NCBI RefSeq assembly: GCF_021026295.1
Contig: NZ_JAJNDA010000012.1
Span: 124,001-188,000, forward strand
Source of the DNA: Actinomycetospora soli
GTDB lineage: Bacteria > Actinomycetota > Actinomycetes > Mycobacteriales > Pseudonocardiaceae
Direction of reading: 5' to 3'
DNA: 64,000 nucleotides
In this document: positions 56,064 to 64,000 of the stretch, piece after piece
Layout of the letters: every line of letters starts with the position of its first letter
Position numbering within the stretch: the first letter of the stretch is position 1
Position numbers and translations under genes: made by a program
The notes under the pieces: model-generated
Told to the model about the DNA's origin: nothing
What the model saw: the letters and a program-made list of their open reading frames with translations, nothing else
The model's database searches: none

Positions 56064-57778
56064 GAGTCGCTCCGGCGGAAGAGTCGGCGGAGCCCGCCCT
56101 CGGAGCGCTTGCGCTCCGGGTCGGACCCACCCTGCGCGGGGCCGTTCTGCGGGTTCGCGCCGCCGGCCAGCTGGTCGGCCGCGGACTGCTCACGGCCCTC
56201 GGCGCCCGTCGCCGCGGGCATCGCCCACCCGGAGCGCTCGTCACCCCGGTCGGAGGCTGCCGGCTGCGTCGCGACCAGCTGCGTCGGCCCCTCGTCGGGC
56301 CCCGAGGTCGCCGACGAGCCGCCGTCCTGGGACACCGGAATCTGCTCGGTGCGCGGCTCCTCCTCGGAGTCCGCGTCCTTCTCCGGCGAGGTCGCGGTGT
56401 CGTCCTCGGCCGTCTCGGTCATCTCCGAGCTCGAGTCGGAGCCGTCCTCGGGAGCGACGCCGCTCTCGTCGGACTTCTCCTCGTCGGACTTGGTGTGCTC
56501 GCCGGCCTGCGGGAGCACCACGGTGCCGCCCGCGTAGTCGTCGACCGGGACGCCGACCAGCGGCTCGTCGGACTCCGGGGGCTCCGGTGGCGCCTTGCGG
56601 GCCTCCGCGTCGCCGTCGGGGTCCCCGGCGCCGGGCTCGCCCCCGGCCTCCTCCGGCGACCCCTCGGTCATCGACTCGGTCTGGTTCTCCTCCATCGCCT
56701 GGTAGCCGAACGGGTCGGCGTCCTCGGGCGGGTTGTCCCGCGTGAGCTCGATCAGCTCCGTGCGGTCCTGGTCCCTGGAGATCCCGTAGCGCTCCATGTC
56801 CTCGTCGGTCAGCGACTCGAGGATCGCGGTCTGCGCCTTCTCCGGGAGCGTGTGGAGGATCTGCATGACCCGGTCCTTGCGGCGCTGCACCGCCTTGCGC
56901 TCGCCGAGGCCCTCGGTGGGGTTGAGCTGAGGGTCGATGAACGACTCCTCGGACTCCGCCGAGCCGCCCTGCTTCTTCAGCTCCTTCATCTCCGCCTCCA
57001 TCTGGGCGGTGTCCTTCTCCTCGGACATCCCGATGGGACCGATGCGGCGGCCCTGGAGGAACTGCTGGACCACCGGCTCCTCGGAGGTCAGCAGGACCTC
57101 GCGCGGGCCGAACATCACCAGGTTGCGCCGGAACAGCATCCCGATGTTGTCCGGGAGCGACCGCGCGGTGCCCAGGTGGTGGGTGACGATGAGGATCGTC
57201 GCATCGAGCTGGGTGTTCAGGTCGACGATGAGCTGGTTGAGGTACGCGGTGCGCACCGGGTCCAGGCCCGAGTCGGGCTCGTCGACCAGGATGATCTCGG
57301 GGTCGAGGACCAGCGCGCGGGCCAGCCCGGCGCGCTTCTTCATCCCGCCGGAGATCTCGCCGGGCAGCTTGTCCTCGGCGCCGCCGAGCCCGACCAGGTC
57401 GAGCTTCTCCATGACGATGTCCTTGATCTCGGACTCGCCCTTGCGGGTGTGCTCACGCAACGGGAACGCCACGTTGTCGTAGAGGTTCATCGACCCGAAC
57501 AGCGCGCCGTCCTGGAACAGCACCCCGAACAGCTTGCGGATCTCGTAGAGCCGCGACTCCGAGCACCGCACGAGGTCGGTGTCGTGGATGAAGATCGAGC
57601 CCTTCTCGGGCTTGAGCAGACCGATGATCGACTTCAGCAGGACCGACTTACCGGTACCCGACGGGCCCAACAGGACGCTCACCTCACCGGCCGGCAGCGT
57701 CAGCGTGACGTCGGACCAGATGTTGGAGCTGCCGAAGGACTTCGAGAGGTTCTTGATCCCGACCTCGACGCCACCCAT
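56060..57778 (-). CDS. mceG: MceG/Mkl ABC ATPase with long acidic C-terminal tail
   Basis: Residues 1-250 are an MlaF/MceG-type ABC ATPase: Walker A GPSGTGKS (38-45), Q-loop LFQDGALF, signature ISGGMKKRAG (142-151), Walker B ILVDEPDSGLDP and H-loop THH (199-201). It should power lipid import through YrbEA/EB and the MceA-F tube. The remaining roughly 320 residues are charged and acidic (EEKDTAQMEAEMKELKKQGG, LTDEDMERYGISRDQDRTEL, then many Glu/Ser/Asp stretches) with a basic end RRLFRRSDS. Mycobacterial Mkl is about 350 aa, so the extra tail is notable. It is the first gene of the mce operon. Confidence 0.94.
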   Translation of the reverse strand: MGGVEVGIKNLSKSFGSSNIWSDVTLTLPAGEVSVLLGPSGTGKSVLLKSIIGLLKPEKGSIFIHDTDLVRCSESRLYEIRKLFGVLFQDGALFGSMNLYDNVAFPLREHTRKGESEIKDIVMEKLDLVGLGGAEDKLPGEISGGMKKRAGLARALVLDPEIILVDEPDSGLDPVRTAYLNQLIVDLNTQLDATILIVTHHLGTARSLPDNIGMLFRRNLVMFGPREVLLTSEEPVVQQFLQGRRIGPIGMSEEKDTAQMEAEMKELKKQGGSAESEESFIDPQLNPTEGLGERKAVQRRKDRVMQILHTLPEKAQTAILESLTDEDMERYGISRDQDRTELIELTRDNPPEDADPFGYQAMEENQTESMTEGSPEEAGGEPGAGDPDGDAEARKAPPEPPESDEPLVGVPVDDYAGGTVVLPQAGEHTKSDEEKSDESGVAPEDGSDSSSEMTETAEDDTATSPEKDADSEEEPRTEQIPVSQDGGSSATSGPDEGPTQLVATQPAASDRGDERSGWAMPAATGAEGREQSAADQLAGGANPQNGPAQGGSDPERKRSEGGLRRLFRRSDS

Positions 57779-57918
57779 TGAATGCCTCCCGGCCTGATGT
57801 CCTACCTCGCCGTGGGACGGACCGGGTCGTTCTGGTCACCCGTCCGAACTGTGCGCCCGACCACTGCGCGACGGCCCGAGGAGTCGGGCATCACAGCGAC
57901 AACGACCTGCGCGGCGAA

Positions 57919-57950
57919 AGGTTACTGGACGGGTAACGCGGGTTACCCGT
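57919..57950 (-). promoter_or_regulatory. candidate operator and -10 upstream of mceG
   Basis: acgggtaac (57929-57937) and gttacccgt (57942-57950) form a perfect 9-bp inverted repeat with a 4-nt spacer, in the most A/T-rich part of the mceG-rplL gap. On the minus strand TAACCT (57924-57919) immediately downstream could be the -10 of the mce operon. The palindrome would then cover the -35, a typical repressor site. The regulator is unknown and not in the window. The rest of the 355-bp gap holds the rplL hairpins. Confidence 0.5.
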
Positions 57951-58040
57951 CAGGGATACCCCCGCGTAGTACGTCGGCCGGATCGCGGCGTCCGGGTGAG
58001 CCGGACCCGGAAAGTACTGCTCCGAACGGTCCAGAAACGC

Positions 58041-58077
58041 CGATGGGGCGGGGTCCGTGTCGGACCCCGCCCCATCG
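58041..58077 (-). terminator. 17-bp perfect hairpin after rplL
   Basis: The arms 58041-58057 and 58061-58077 are exact reverse complements with a TGT loop. It lies 57 nt after the rplL stop and, with the next hairpin, forms a tandem terminator separating rplJL from the mce operon. Confidence 0.8.
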
Positions 58078-58090
58078 TGGGCGTGATAGC

Positions 58091-58117
58091 GCGCCTCCCC
58101 CGTCCGGGGGGAGGCGC
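58091..58117 (-). terminator. 11-bp hairpin just after rplL
   Basis: gcgcctccccc (58091-58101) and its exact complement (58107-58117) enclose a 5-nt loop, 17 nt after the rplL stop. It is the first of two tandem hairpins. Confidence 0.7.
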
Positions 58118-58133
58118 ACCGGCTACGGCCGGA

Positions 58134-58520
58134 TCAGCTCAGGCTGACCTTGGCGCCGGCCTCCTCGAGCTTCGCTTTGGCGGCCTCGGCGGCCTCCTTG
58201 GCGACACCCTCGATGATCGGCTTCGGCGCGCTCTCGACGAGCTCCTTGGCCTCCTTGAGGCCCAGACCCGAGACGACCTCACGGACAACCTTGATGACCT
58301 GGATCTTCTTGTCGCCGGCGGCCTCGAGGACGACGTTGAACTCGTCCTTCTCCTCCTCGACCGGGGCGGCGGCACCACCGGCGGCGGGCGCGGCGGCGGC
58401 GACCGGGGCGGCGGCGGTGACCTCGAAGGTGTCCTCGAACTTCTTCACGAACTCCGAGAGCTCGAGCAGCGTCATGTCCTTGAAGGCGTCGAGCAGCTCG
58501 TCGGTGGAAAGCTTAGCCAT
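58134..58520 (-). CDS. rplL: 50S ribosomal protein L7/L12
   Basis: This 128-residue stalk protein recruits translation factors. The N-terminal dimer domain [32 protein letters not shown] is followed by an Ala/Gly/Pro hinge. The C-terminal factor-binding domain is [44 protein letters not shown]. It follows rplJ after 43 nt. Confidence 0.98.
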   Translation of the reverse strand: MAKLSTDELLDAFKDMTLLELSEFVKKFEDTFEVTAAAPVAAAAPAAGGAAAPVEEEKDEFNVVLEAAGDKKIQVIKVVREVVSGLGLKEAKELVESAPKPIIEGVAKEAAEAAKAKLEEAGAKVSLS

Positions 58521-58563
58521 GGTGGCGTTCCCTCTTTCTGCGTTCAGGGGGTGGTGTCGGGGA

Positions 58564-59160
58564 TCAGGACTCGCCAGCGGCGGCGTCGGCCGACTCGACC
58601 GCGGCGACGGCCTCCTCGGTGCTCCCGCTGCCTTCGGCGGCGCGCTTGTCCTGCAGGGCCTGGGCCAGGCGGGCGATCTGCGAGGCCGGGGCGTTGAACA
58701 GGCCGGCGGCCTTCGCGAGGTTGCCCTTCATGGCGCCGGCGAGCTTCGCCAGCAGGACCTCGCGGGAGTCCAGATCGGCCAACTTGGTGATCTCGTCGGC
58801 GGAGAGGGGACGCCCCTCCATGTAGCCGCCCTTGACGACGAGGGCCTTGTTGTCCTTCTGGAAGTCGCGCAGCGCCTTGGCGGCGTCGACGGGCTCCCCG
58901 GACACGAAGGCGATCGCCGTCGGACCGACGAGCAGCTCGTCGAGTCCCTCGACCCCCGCCTCGGCGGCGGCCAGCTTGACCAGCGTGTTCTTGGCGACCG
59001 TGTAGTTCACGTCGTCGCCCAGCGACCGACGCAGCTGCGTGATCTGCTTCGTCGTCAGGCCCCGGTACTCGGTCACGACCATGGCCGAGGCGTCGCGGAA
59101 CTCCGCGGTGATCTCGGCGACGGCGGCCACCTTGTCGGCGGCCGGTGCACGTTCAGCCAT
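58564..59160 (-). CDS. rplJ: 50S ribosomal protein L10
   Basis: This 198-residue stalk base anchors L7/L12 dimers. It contains [79 protein letters not shown] and helix 8 [15 protein letters not shown] roughly 25-residue acidic tail extends the usual length. The long leader upstream contains a perfect hairpin, in keeping with L10 autoregulation. Confidence 0.97.
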   Translation of the reverse strand: MAERAPAADKVAAVAEITAEFRDASAMVVTEYRGLTTKQITQLRRSLGDDVNYTVAKNTLVKLAAAEAGVEGLDELLVGPTAIAFVSGEPVDAAKALRDFQKDNKALVVKGGYMEGRPLSADEITKLADLDSREVLLAKLAGAMKGNLAKAAGLFNAPASQIARLAQALQDKRAAEGSGSTEEAVAAVESADAAAGES

Positions 59161-59232
59161 CCGCGCCTCCTCTCCTCACTCGGGCGTTCGGACGGTGTTC
59201 CCCCGAGAACGACACGGGCCCGGAAACGACGG

Positions 59233-59260
59233 GAGCCCCGTGCGCAGGCGCACGGGGCTC
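59233..59260 (-). promoter_or_regulatory. 12-bp perfect hairpin in the rplJ leader
   Basis: gagccccgtgcg (59233-59244) and its exact complement (59249-59260) enclose a 4-nt loop, 73 nt upstream of the rplJ ATG. It may be part of an L10-binding leader or an attenuator. The rest of the 357-bp rplA-rplJ gap shows no gene; a clear promoter was not identified. Confidence 0.5.
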
Positions 59261-59461
59261 GGTGACGCGGGCGGCCCGGGGCCACCCACACCGTTCCTCG
59301 TTCTCCTGCGCGGGCCGTCCGCCGGGGCGGACCTTCGTCTCCCCGCACCGTCCGTGGTGGACGCTCCGGGGGGAGACCAGCGGTCTCGGGTGGAACTCGG
59401 TGACAGTGGTGGTGCTCGCCGACGGGCGGACCCGTCGGGCTGTCGTAGCCAGGATACGCGA

Positions 59462-59500
59462 CGGCCCGGGACCCCCCGTCGAGCGGGGTGTCCCGGGCCG
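59462..59500 (-). terminator. hairpin after rplA
   Basis: cggcccggga (59462-59471) pairs exactly with 59491-59500, then further C-G pairs with one mismatch continue to a short loop. It begins 18 nt after the rplA stop and probably ends the rplK-rplA transcript. Confidence 0.7.
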
Positions 59501-59517
59501 GTACGACGTGCCGCGGG

Positions 59518-60228
59518 TCAGGCCTCCGTGGAGGTGAGGTTCCGCGTGCGGTTCGGGTCGACCGGGATGCCCGGGCCCATCGTCGTGGTCACGGTGATCT
59601 TCTTGACGTAGCGACTCTTGGCGGCGGACGGCTTCGCCCGGAGGATCTCGTCGAGGGCTGCCCCGTAGTTCTCGACGAGCTTCTCGGCGTCGAAGCTGGC
59701 CTTGCCGATGACCAGGTGCAGGTTGGCCTGCTTGTCGACGCGGAAGTTGACCTTGCCGCCCTTGATGTCGGAGACCGCACGGGTCACGTCCGGGGTGACC
59801 GTGCCGGTCTTCGGGTTCGGCATCAGGCCGCGCGGGCCGAGGATGCGGGCGACCCGACCGACCTTGGCCATCTGGTCGGGCGCGGCGACGGCGGCGTCGA
59901 ACTCCAGCCACCCGCCCTGGATGCGCTCGATCAGGTCGTCGGAGCCGACCACGTCGGCGCCGGCGGCCTCGGCCTCGGTGGCCTTGTCACCGGTGGCGAA
60001 CACGATGACGCGGGCCGTCTTGCCGGTGCCGTGCGGCAGGTTGATCGTGCCGCGGACCATCTGGTCGGCCTTGCGGGGGTCGACGCCGAGCCGCATGGCG
60101 ACCTCGACGGTCGCGTCCATCTTCGTGCTCGACGTCTTCTTCGCGAGCTCGACCGCCTCGAGGGGCGCGTAGAGGTGCTCCTCGTCGATCAGCTCGGCGG
60201 CCTGGCGATAGGCCTTGCTGCGCTTCAT
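59518..60228 (-). CDS. rplA: 50S ribosomal protein L1
   Basis: This 236-residue mobile stalk protein guides E-site tRNA release. It contains [67 protein letters not shown] and [13 protein letters not shown]-like [13 protein letters not shown]. The ATG at 60228 has an AAGGA site and gives the family start; upstream in-frame codons lack the motif. It follows rplK after 79 nt. Confidence 0.98.
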   Translation of the reverse strand: MKRSKAYRQAAELIDEEHLYAPLEAVELAKKTSSTKMDATVEVAMRLGVDPRKADQMVRGTINLPHGTGKTARVIVFATGDKATEAEAAGADVVGSDDLIERIQGGWLEFDAAVAAPDQMAKVGRVARILGPRGLMPNPKTGTVTPDVTRAVSDIKGGKVNFRVDKQANLHLVIGKASFDAEKLVENYGAALDEILRAKPSAAKSRYVKKITVTTTMGPGIPVDPNRTRNLTSTEA

Positions 60229-60307
60229 GCTCTGTCCTTCGTGAGATGGCGGATCAGGTGTGGTGACGGGCGGCGCACGCCCTCCCACGGAGCTCCGGCG
60301 GGGTGGG

Positions 60308-60742
60308 TCAGCCGGAGACGGTCAGGCCCATCGACCGGGCGGTCCCGGCGATGATCTTGGCAGCCTGGTCGAGGTCGTTCGCGTTGAGGTCGGCCATCTT
60401 GGTCTGCGCGATCTCGCGGACCTGCGCGTCGGTGACCGAGCCGACCTTCTTCGTGTGCGGCGTCGGGCTGCCGGACTGGATCCCCGCGGCGGCGAGGAGC
60501 AGCTTGGCGGCCGGCGGCGTCTTCAGCGCGAAGGTGAAGGAGCGGTCCTCGTAGATCGAGATCTCGACCGGCACGACCTGACCGCGCTGCGCCTCGGTGG
60601 CGGCGTTGTAGGCCTTGCAGAACTCCATGATGTTGACGCCGTGCTGGCCCAGCGCGGGGCCGACCGGCGGGGCGGGCGTCGCCGCGCCGGCCTTGATCTG
60701 CAGCTTGACGACCGCGGACAGTCGCCTCTTCTTCGGGGGCAT
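60308..60742 (-). CDS. rplK: 50S ribosomal protein L11
   Basis: This 144-residue GTPase-centre protein is the thiostrepton target region with 23S helices 43/44 and is needed for RelA sensing. It contains [35 protein letters not shown], the proline-rich N-terminal switch, and the C-terminal [29 protein letters not shown]. It lies 63 nt after nusG. Confidence 0.98.
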   Translation of the reverse strand: MPPKKRRLSAVVKLQIKAGAATPAPPVGPALGQHGVNIMEFCKAYNAATEAQRGQVVPVEISIYEDRSFTFALKTPPAAKLLLAAAGIQSGSPTPHTKKVGSVTDAQVREIAQTKMADLNANDLDQAAKIIAGTARSMGLTVSG

Positions 60743-60777
60743 GCCTGGGACTTCCTCACGTTCCTGTTCGGGACCCG

Positions 60778-60801
60778 CCCCGCGGACCGGACTCCGCGGG
60801 G
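60778..60801 (-). other. 9-bp hairpin between nusG and rplK
   Basis: ccccgcgga (60778-60786) and tccgcgggg (60793-60801) pair exactly around a 6-nt loop, 4 nt after the nusG stop. No U-tract is present. It may mark a processing point between nusG and the rplK-rplA genes. Confidence 0.55.
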
Positions 60802-60805
60802 ACGA

Positions 60806-61801
60806 CTAAATCTTCGAGACCTGGTTGAAGCCGAGCTCGACCGGGGTCTCCCGGCCGAAGATGGACACCAGGACCTTGACCTTCTGGGCGTCGACGTTGA
60901 CCTCGGAGATGCTCGCCGGGAGCGTGGCGAACGGGCCGTCCATGACGGTGACCGACTCGCCCACCTCGAAGTCCACCTCGACCGGCGCGGGCCCGCGGGT
61001 GTCGGCGGTCGCCGCGGCGGTGTCGCCGCCCTTGGCCTTCTTCGCCGGCGCCTCCTGGCGCGGCAGCAGGAACTTGGTGACCTCGTCGAGGGTGAGCGGC
61101 GAGGGCCGCGACGTCGCCCCGACGAAGCCGGTGACGCCCGGCGTGTTGCGCACCGCGCTCCACGAGGCGTCGTTGAGCTCCATCCGCACCAGGATGTAGC
61201 CGGGCAGCACCTTGCGCTGGACCTGCTTGCGCTGCCCGTTCTTGATCTCGGTGACCTCCTCGGTGGGCACCTCGACCTGGAAGATGAAGTCCTCGACGTC
61301 GAGCGTCTGCACGCGCGTCTCGAGGTTGGTCTTCACCTTGTTCTCGTAGCCGGCGTAGGAGTGCACGACGTACCAGTCGCCGGGGGCGAGCCGCAGCGAC
61401 TCCTTGAGCGCCTTGACCGGGTCCTCGGGCTCGTCGGGCTCCTCGGGCTCGGTCGGCACGACCACCGGGGCGCCCTCGGCCTCGACGACCGCGGCGTCCC
61501 CGGTCCCGGCCGCCTGCGAGGGCAGGTCCTCGGCCTCCTCCTCGGGGGTGCCCCCGAGAGCCTCGCGGGCCGCGGCCAGGTCGGCCTCCGGGTCGACCTC
61601 GTCGTCGCCCTCGGGGACCTCGCCGTCCGCACGCGCCTGCGCGGCGGCGCGGGCGACCTCGGCGTCGTCGAGGGTGGCCGGGGCCTCCTCGGTGCTGAGG
61701 TCGGAGCCCTCGCGGATGATCACACCGCGCGTGCGGGCCTCGCCCACGAGTTCGGGCTCACCGCCCTCGGGGCCGGTGGCGGGAACATCTGCGGAGGTCA
61801 C
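60806..61801 (-). CDS. nusG: transcription termination/antitermination protein NusG with long acidic N-terminus
   Basis: The NGN domain begins near residue 140 ([68 protein letters not shown]). A linker ([20 protein letters not shown]) and the KOW domain ([25 protein letters not shown]) follow. About 135 N-terminal residues are extremely Glu/Ala/Asp-rich and probably disordered; core NusG is about 180 aa. GTG 61801 is chosen as start after AGAAGAGAA; TTG 61822 is an alternative. It couples RNA polymerase to S10/Rho and lies downstream of secE. Confidence 0.95.
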   Translation of the reverse strand: MTSADVPATGPEGGEPELVGEARTRGVIIREGSDLSTEEAPATLDDAEVARAAAQARADGEVPEGDDEVDPEADLAAAREALGGTPEEEAEDLPSQAAGTGDAAVVEAEGAPVVVPTEPEEPDEPEDPVKALKESLRLAPGDWYVVHSYAGYENKVKTNLETRVQTLDVEDFIFQVEVPTEEVTEIKNGQRKQVQRKVLPGYILVRMELNDASWSAVRNTPGVTGFVGATSRPSPLTLDEVTKFLLPRQEAPAKKAKGGDTAAATADTRGPAPVEVDFEVGESVTVMDGPFATLPASISEVNVDAQKVKVLVSIFGRETPVELGFNQVSKI

Positions 61802-61877
61802 TTCTCTTCTCACTTCCTTCAAGGTGCGCGGCGTCGGACCGCACGGCGGGTGCCGGCCGTGGCCGGTGGGCGGGCGG

Positions 61878-62255
61878 TCAGCCGAACAGCGTGAAGGTCA
61901 GCTTCTGGAACCCGACGTCCAGGAGCCCGACCAGGGTGACCATGAAGGCCACGAAGACCAGGACCACCGCCGTGTACACGACGATCTGCCGGCGCGTTGG
62001 CCAGTGCACCTTGCGCAGCTCGGCGACGACCTCCCGCAGGAAGCGGCGCAGCCGCGCGACGACGGAGCCCTCGGACCCCGTCGACCGGCCGTCCCGGGCC
62101 GGGGTGGCCCCGCCCTTCGTGGCGACCGAGCCGGTCCCCGACTCGTCACCCGCACCACGACGGCGTCGACCCGCGGCCGTGGTGGGACGGGCGTCGGCAC
62201 GCGCGTCGTCGCCGTCGGGCCGATTGGCCCCGCGGCCGCTGCGCTCCTCGCTCAC
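61878..62255 (-). CDS. secE: protein translocase subunit SecE
   Basis: This 125-residue single-span partner of SecY has the signature [20 protein letters not shown] (about 75-95), leading into one membrane helix ([20 protein letters not shown]). About 65 hydrophilic Arg/Gly/Asp-rich residues precede it. GTG 62255 with a GAGGAC site is the best start. It is next to nusG and tRNA-Trp, the standard actinobacterial order. Confidence 0.94.
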   Translation of the reverse strand: MSEERSGRGANRPDGDDARADARPTTAAGRRRRGAGDESGTGSVATKGGATPARDGRSTGSEGSVVARLRRFLREVVAELRKVHWPTRRQIVVYTAVVLVFVAFMVTLVGLLDVGFQKLTFTLFG

Positions 62256-62342
62256 TGTTCCGTCCTCACCCGGCCCTCCGGCCGCCGAACGCTCGGCGGC
62301 CGGCAACCGGGCGCCGTCTCGATGTCTGCACCGTTCGCAGTG

Positions 62343-62415
<73 letters not shown>

Positions 62416-62619
62416 GTGGCGACCCGTCGGGGGCCGCCGGGTGACGGGAACCCCGGGGCCGGACGTGCACGTACGCACGCCGGACCGAGGACTCATCGCC
62501 CTTCACCGACCATGCTACGGCACCCCGTCCACGCCGATCGCGACGACCCCGCGGGCCGGGCGCACCGGCCGGACCTCCCGGCGGAATCGGCGTGCGCGTG
62601 CGTGGGAGAATCCCATGAC

Positions 62620-63870
62620 ATGACCGCAGTCACGTCCTCGTCCTCGGGGGGCTCCTCCCCCGCCGCCACCGATCGGCGCATCTCCGAGCGCATCGGAGGG
62701 ATCGCGGAGTCCGCGACGCTGGCCGTGGACGCCAAGGCGAAGGCGCTCAAGGCGGCGGGCCGCCCCGTGATCGGCTTCGGTGCCGGCGAGCCCGACTTCC
62801 CCACCCCGCAGCCGGTCGTCGACGCCGCGATCGCCGCGTGCAGCGACCCGAAGAACCACCGCTACTCCCCGGCCGGCGGGTTGCCCGAGCTGCGCGAGGC
62901 GGTCGCCGCCAAGACGCTGCGCGACTCCGGCTGGGAGGTGTCCGCCGCGCAGGTGCTCATCACCAACGGCGGCAAGCAGGCGGTCTTCGAGGCCTTCGCG
63001 ACCGTCGTCGACGAGGGCGACGAGATCCTGCTGCCCGCGCCGTTCTGGACGACCTACCCGGAGGCCGCCCGGATGGCCGGCGGCGTCCCCGTGCAGGTGG
63101 ACACCGACGCCACGACCGGCTTCCTGCCCACGGTCGAGGCCCTGGAGGCGGCGCGCACGCCGCGGACGAAGGTCCTCCTCTGGTGCTCGCCGTCCAACCC
63201 GACCGGTGCCGTCGCCCCGCGCGAGCTCGTCGAGGCCGTCGGGCGCTGGGCCGAGGAGCACGGCATCTCGGTGATCGCCGACGAGATCTACGAGCACCTC
63301 GTCTACGACGGCGCCGAGCACGTGTCCATGCCGGTGGCGGTCCCCGGGATCGCCGACCGCTGCATCGTCGTGAACGGCGTCGCCAAGACCTACGCGATGA
63401 CCGGCTGGCGCGTCGGCTGGCTGATCGGGCCGACGGACGTCGTCAAGGCGGCGGCGAACATGCAGTCGCACGTCACCTCGAACGTCTGCAACGTCGCGCA
63501 GCGGGCCGCGCTCGCCGCGGTGTCCGGGCCGCTCGACGCGGTCGAGGAGATGCGGACGGCCTTCGACCGTCGTCGGCGCACGATCGTCGAGATGCTCTCC
63601 GCCATCGACGGCGTCGAGTGCCCGACGCCGAAGGGCGCCTTCTACGCCTACGCCGACGTCCAGGGACTCCTGGGCAAGGAGCTGCGCGGGGAACGCCCGA
63701 AGACGTCGGTCGATCTCGCCGCGGCCATCCTCGAGCACGCCGAGGTCGCCGTCGTCCCCGGTGAGGCGTTCGGGACGCCGGGCTACTTCCGGCTCTCCTA
63801 CGCCCTCGGCGACGACGACCTGCGGGCCGGCGTCAGCCGCATGGCCGATCTCCTCGCCGAGATGTCCTGA
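62620..63870 (+). CDS. aspC: pyridoxal phosphate aminotransferase, aspartate aminotransferase-like (class I)
   Basis: This 416-residue fold-type I enzyme carries the PLP-binding set: [11 protein letters not shown] (phosphate), SNPTG (N193), DEIYE (D221, Y224), the Schiff-base lysine K256 in [16 protein letters not shown], and the C-terminal substrate arginine in [27 protein letters not shown] and [17 protein letters not shown] mark the 1-gamma aspartate aminotransferase group. Aspartate/2-oxoglutarate transamination is most likely. About 17 Ser/Ala residues extend the N-terminus. Streptomyces has an aspC next to tRNA-Trp-secE in the same way. It diverges from tRNA-Trp. Confidence 0.9.
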   Translation: MTAVTSSSSGGSSPAATDRRISERIGGIAESATLAVDAKAKALKAAGRPVIGFGAGEPDFPTPQPVVDAAIAACSDPKNHRYSPAGGLPELREAVAAKTLRDSGWEVSAAQVLITNGGKQAVFEAFATVVDEGDEILLPAPFWTTYPEAARMAGGVPVQVDTDATTGFLPTVEALEAARTPRTKVLLWCSPSNPTGAVAPRELVEAVGRWAEEHGISVIADEIYEHLVYDGAEHVSMPVAVPGIADRCIVVNGVAKTYAMTGWRVGWLIGPTDVVKAAANMQSHVTSNVCNVAQRAALAAVSGPLDAVEEMRTAFDRRRRTIVEMLSAIDGVECPTPKGAFYAYADVQGLLGKELRGERPKTSVDLAAAILEHAEVAVVPGEAFGTPGYFRLSYALGDDDLRAGVSRMADLLAEMS

Positions 63871-63882
63871 GCCCACGACGGA

Positions 63883-63912
63883 CCGGCACGGGGGGACGGC
63901 CCCTCGTGCCGG
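63883..63912 (+). terminator. hairpin between convergent aspC and the right-edge gene
   Basis: The arms 63883-63895 and 63900-63912 pair over 13 positions with one G-U (plus-strand RNA) and a 4-nt loop. It starts 12 nt after the aspC stop and could serve both convergent genes. Confidence 0.65.
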
Positions 63913-63933
63913 GACCGCGGGATGGGCGTCCGC

Positions 63934-64000
63934 TCAGCGGCCGCGGACGACCGCGAGGGCCTTGCCCAGGACGGCCTTGCCGTCCGGACCGACGGCGGTG
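63934..64000 (-). CDS. C-terminal end of a gene entering from the right edge (possibly a MaoC-like dehydratase)
   Basis: Only 21 codons and a TGA stop are visible: TAVGPDGKAVLGKALAVVRG then R. The pattern of a short turn, DGKAVLGKA and a final beta-strand with AVVR resembles the end of MaoC/HadB-type hot-dog dehydratases. Mycobacteria carry hadA-hadB-hadC immediately upstream of tRNA-Trp-secE on the same strand. The coding nature is supported by G/C-ending codons; the family is inferred from context. Confidence 0.4.
   Translation of the reverse strand, partial: TAVGPDGKAVLGKALAVVRGR

Noticed and set aside
62615-62623. first ATG upstream of aspC
   Set aside because: It is followed immediately by ACA TGA and encodes two residues. 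The ATG at 62620 is in frame with the aminotransferase.

Overview
The window is about 72% G+C with almost only G/C-ending codons, and gene order places it in a high-GC actinobacterium. Mce/YrbE genes, an ESX-4 type VII secretion locus beside rplM/truA, zinc-type S14 and L36, and tRNA-Trp upstream of secE-nusG point to the Pseudonocardiales (Pseudonocardia, Actinomycetospora or a relative). That placement is inference from gene content; no 16S gene is present.

Region 1 (1-12.2 kb) starts with the truncated 5' part of rplM and continues into an ESX-4 locus. On the minus strand lie eccC4, a membrane-anchored Hsp70-fold protein and two WXG100 proteins, reading towards rplM. Diverging on the plus strand are eccD4, mycP4, an eccE-like gene and an unrecognised 232-residue gene, chained by 4-nt GTGA overlaps. 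No eccB gene is present.

Region 2 (12.2-31.7 kb, almost all minus strand) is the alpha, spc and S10 translation superoperon in reverse: rpsJ-rplC-rplD-rplW-rplB-rpsS-rplV-rpsC-rplP-rpmC-rpsQ, rplN-rplX-rplE-rpsN-(small ORF)-rpsH-rplF-rplR-rpsE-rpmD-rplO, secY-adk-map, infA-rpmJ-rpsM-rpsK-rpsD-rpoA-rplQ-truA. It is interrupted only by a plus-strand short-chain dehydrogenase and a small minus-strand DUF1707 membrane protein. An unrecognised 82-codon ORF exactly fills the rpsN-rpsH gap.

Region 3 (32.1-44.5 kb, minus) holds the str operon (rpsL-rpsG-fusA), a separately transcribed tuf, and rpoB-rpoC.

Region 4 (44.9-57.8 kb, minus) is a complete Mce lipid-import operon: an MceG-type ATPase with a long acidic tail, two YrbE permeases, MceA-F and two Mce-associated membrane proteins. 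It sits between rplL and rpoB, where mycobacteria carry only the lone ATPase gene mkl.

Region 5 (58.1-64 kb) has rplJ-rplL, rplK-rplA, secE-nusG and tRNA-Trp (minus), a plus-strand aspartate-type aminotransferase, and the last 21 codons of a gene entering from the right.

A recurring non-coding feature is a very stable, often perfect GC-rich hairpin. Such hairpins lie at operon ends and also inside operons (rpsD/rpoA, rpoA/rplQ, rplQ/truA, fusA/rpsG, rpoB/rpoC, nusG/rplK). No mobile element, CRISPR array, rRNA or origin was seen.
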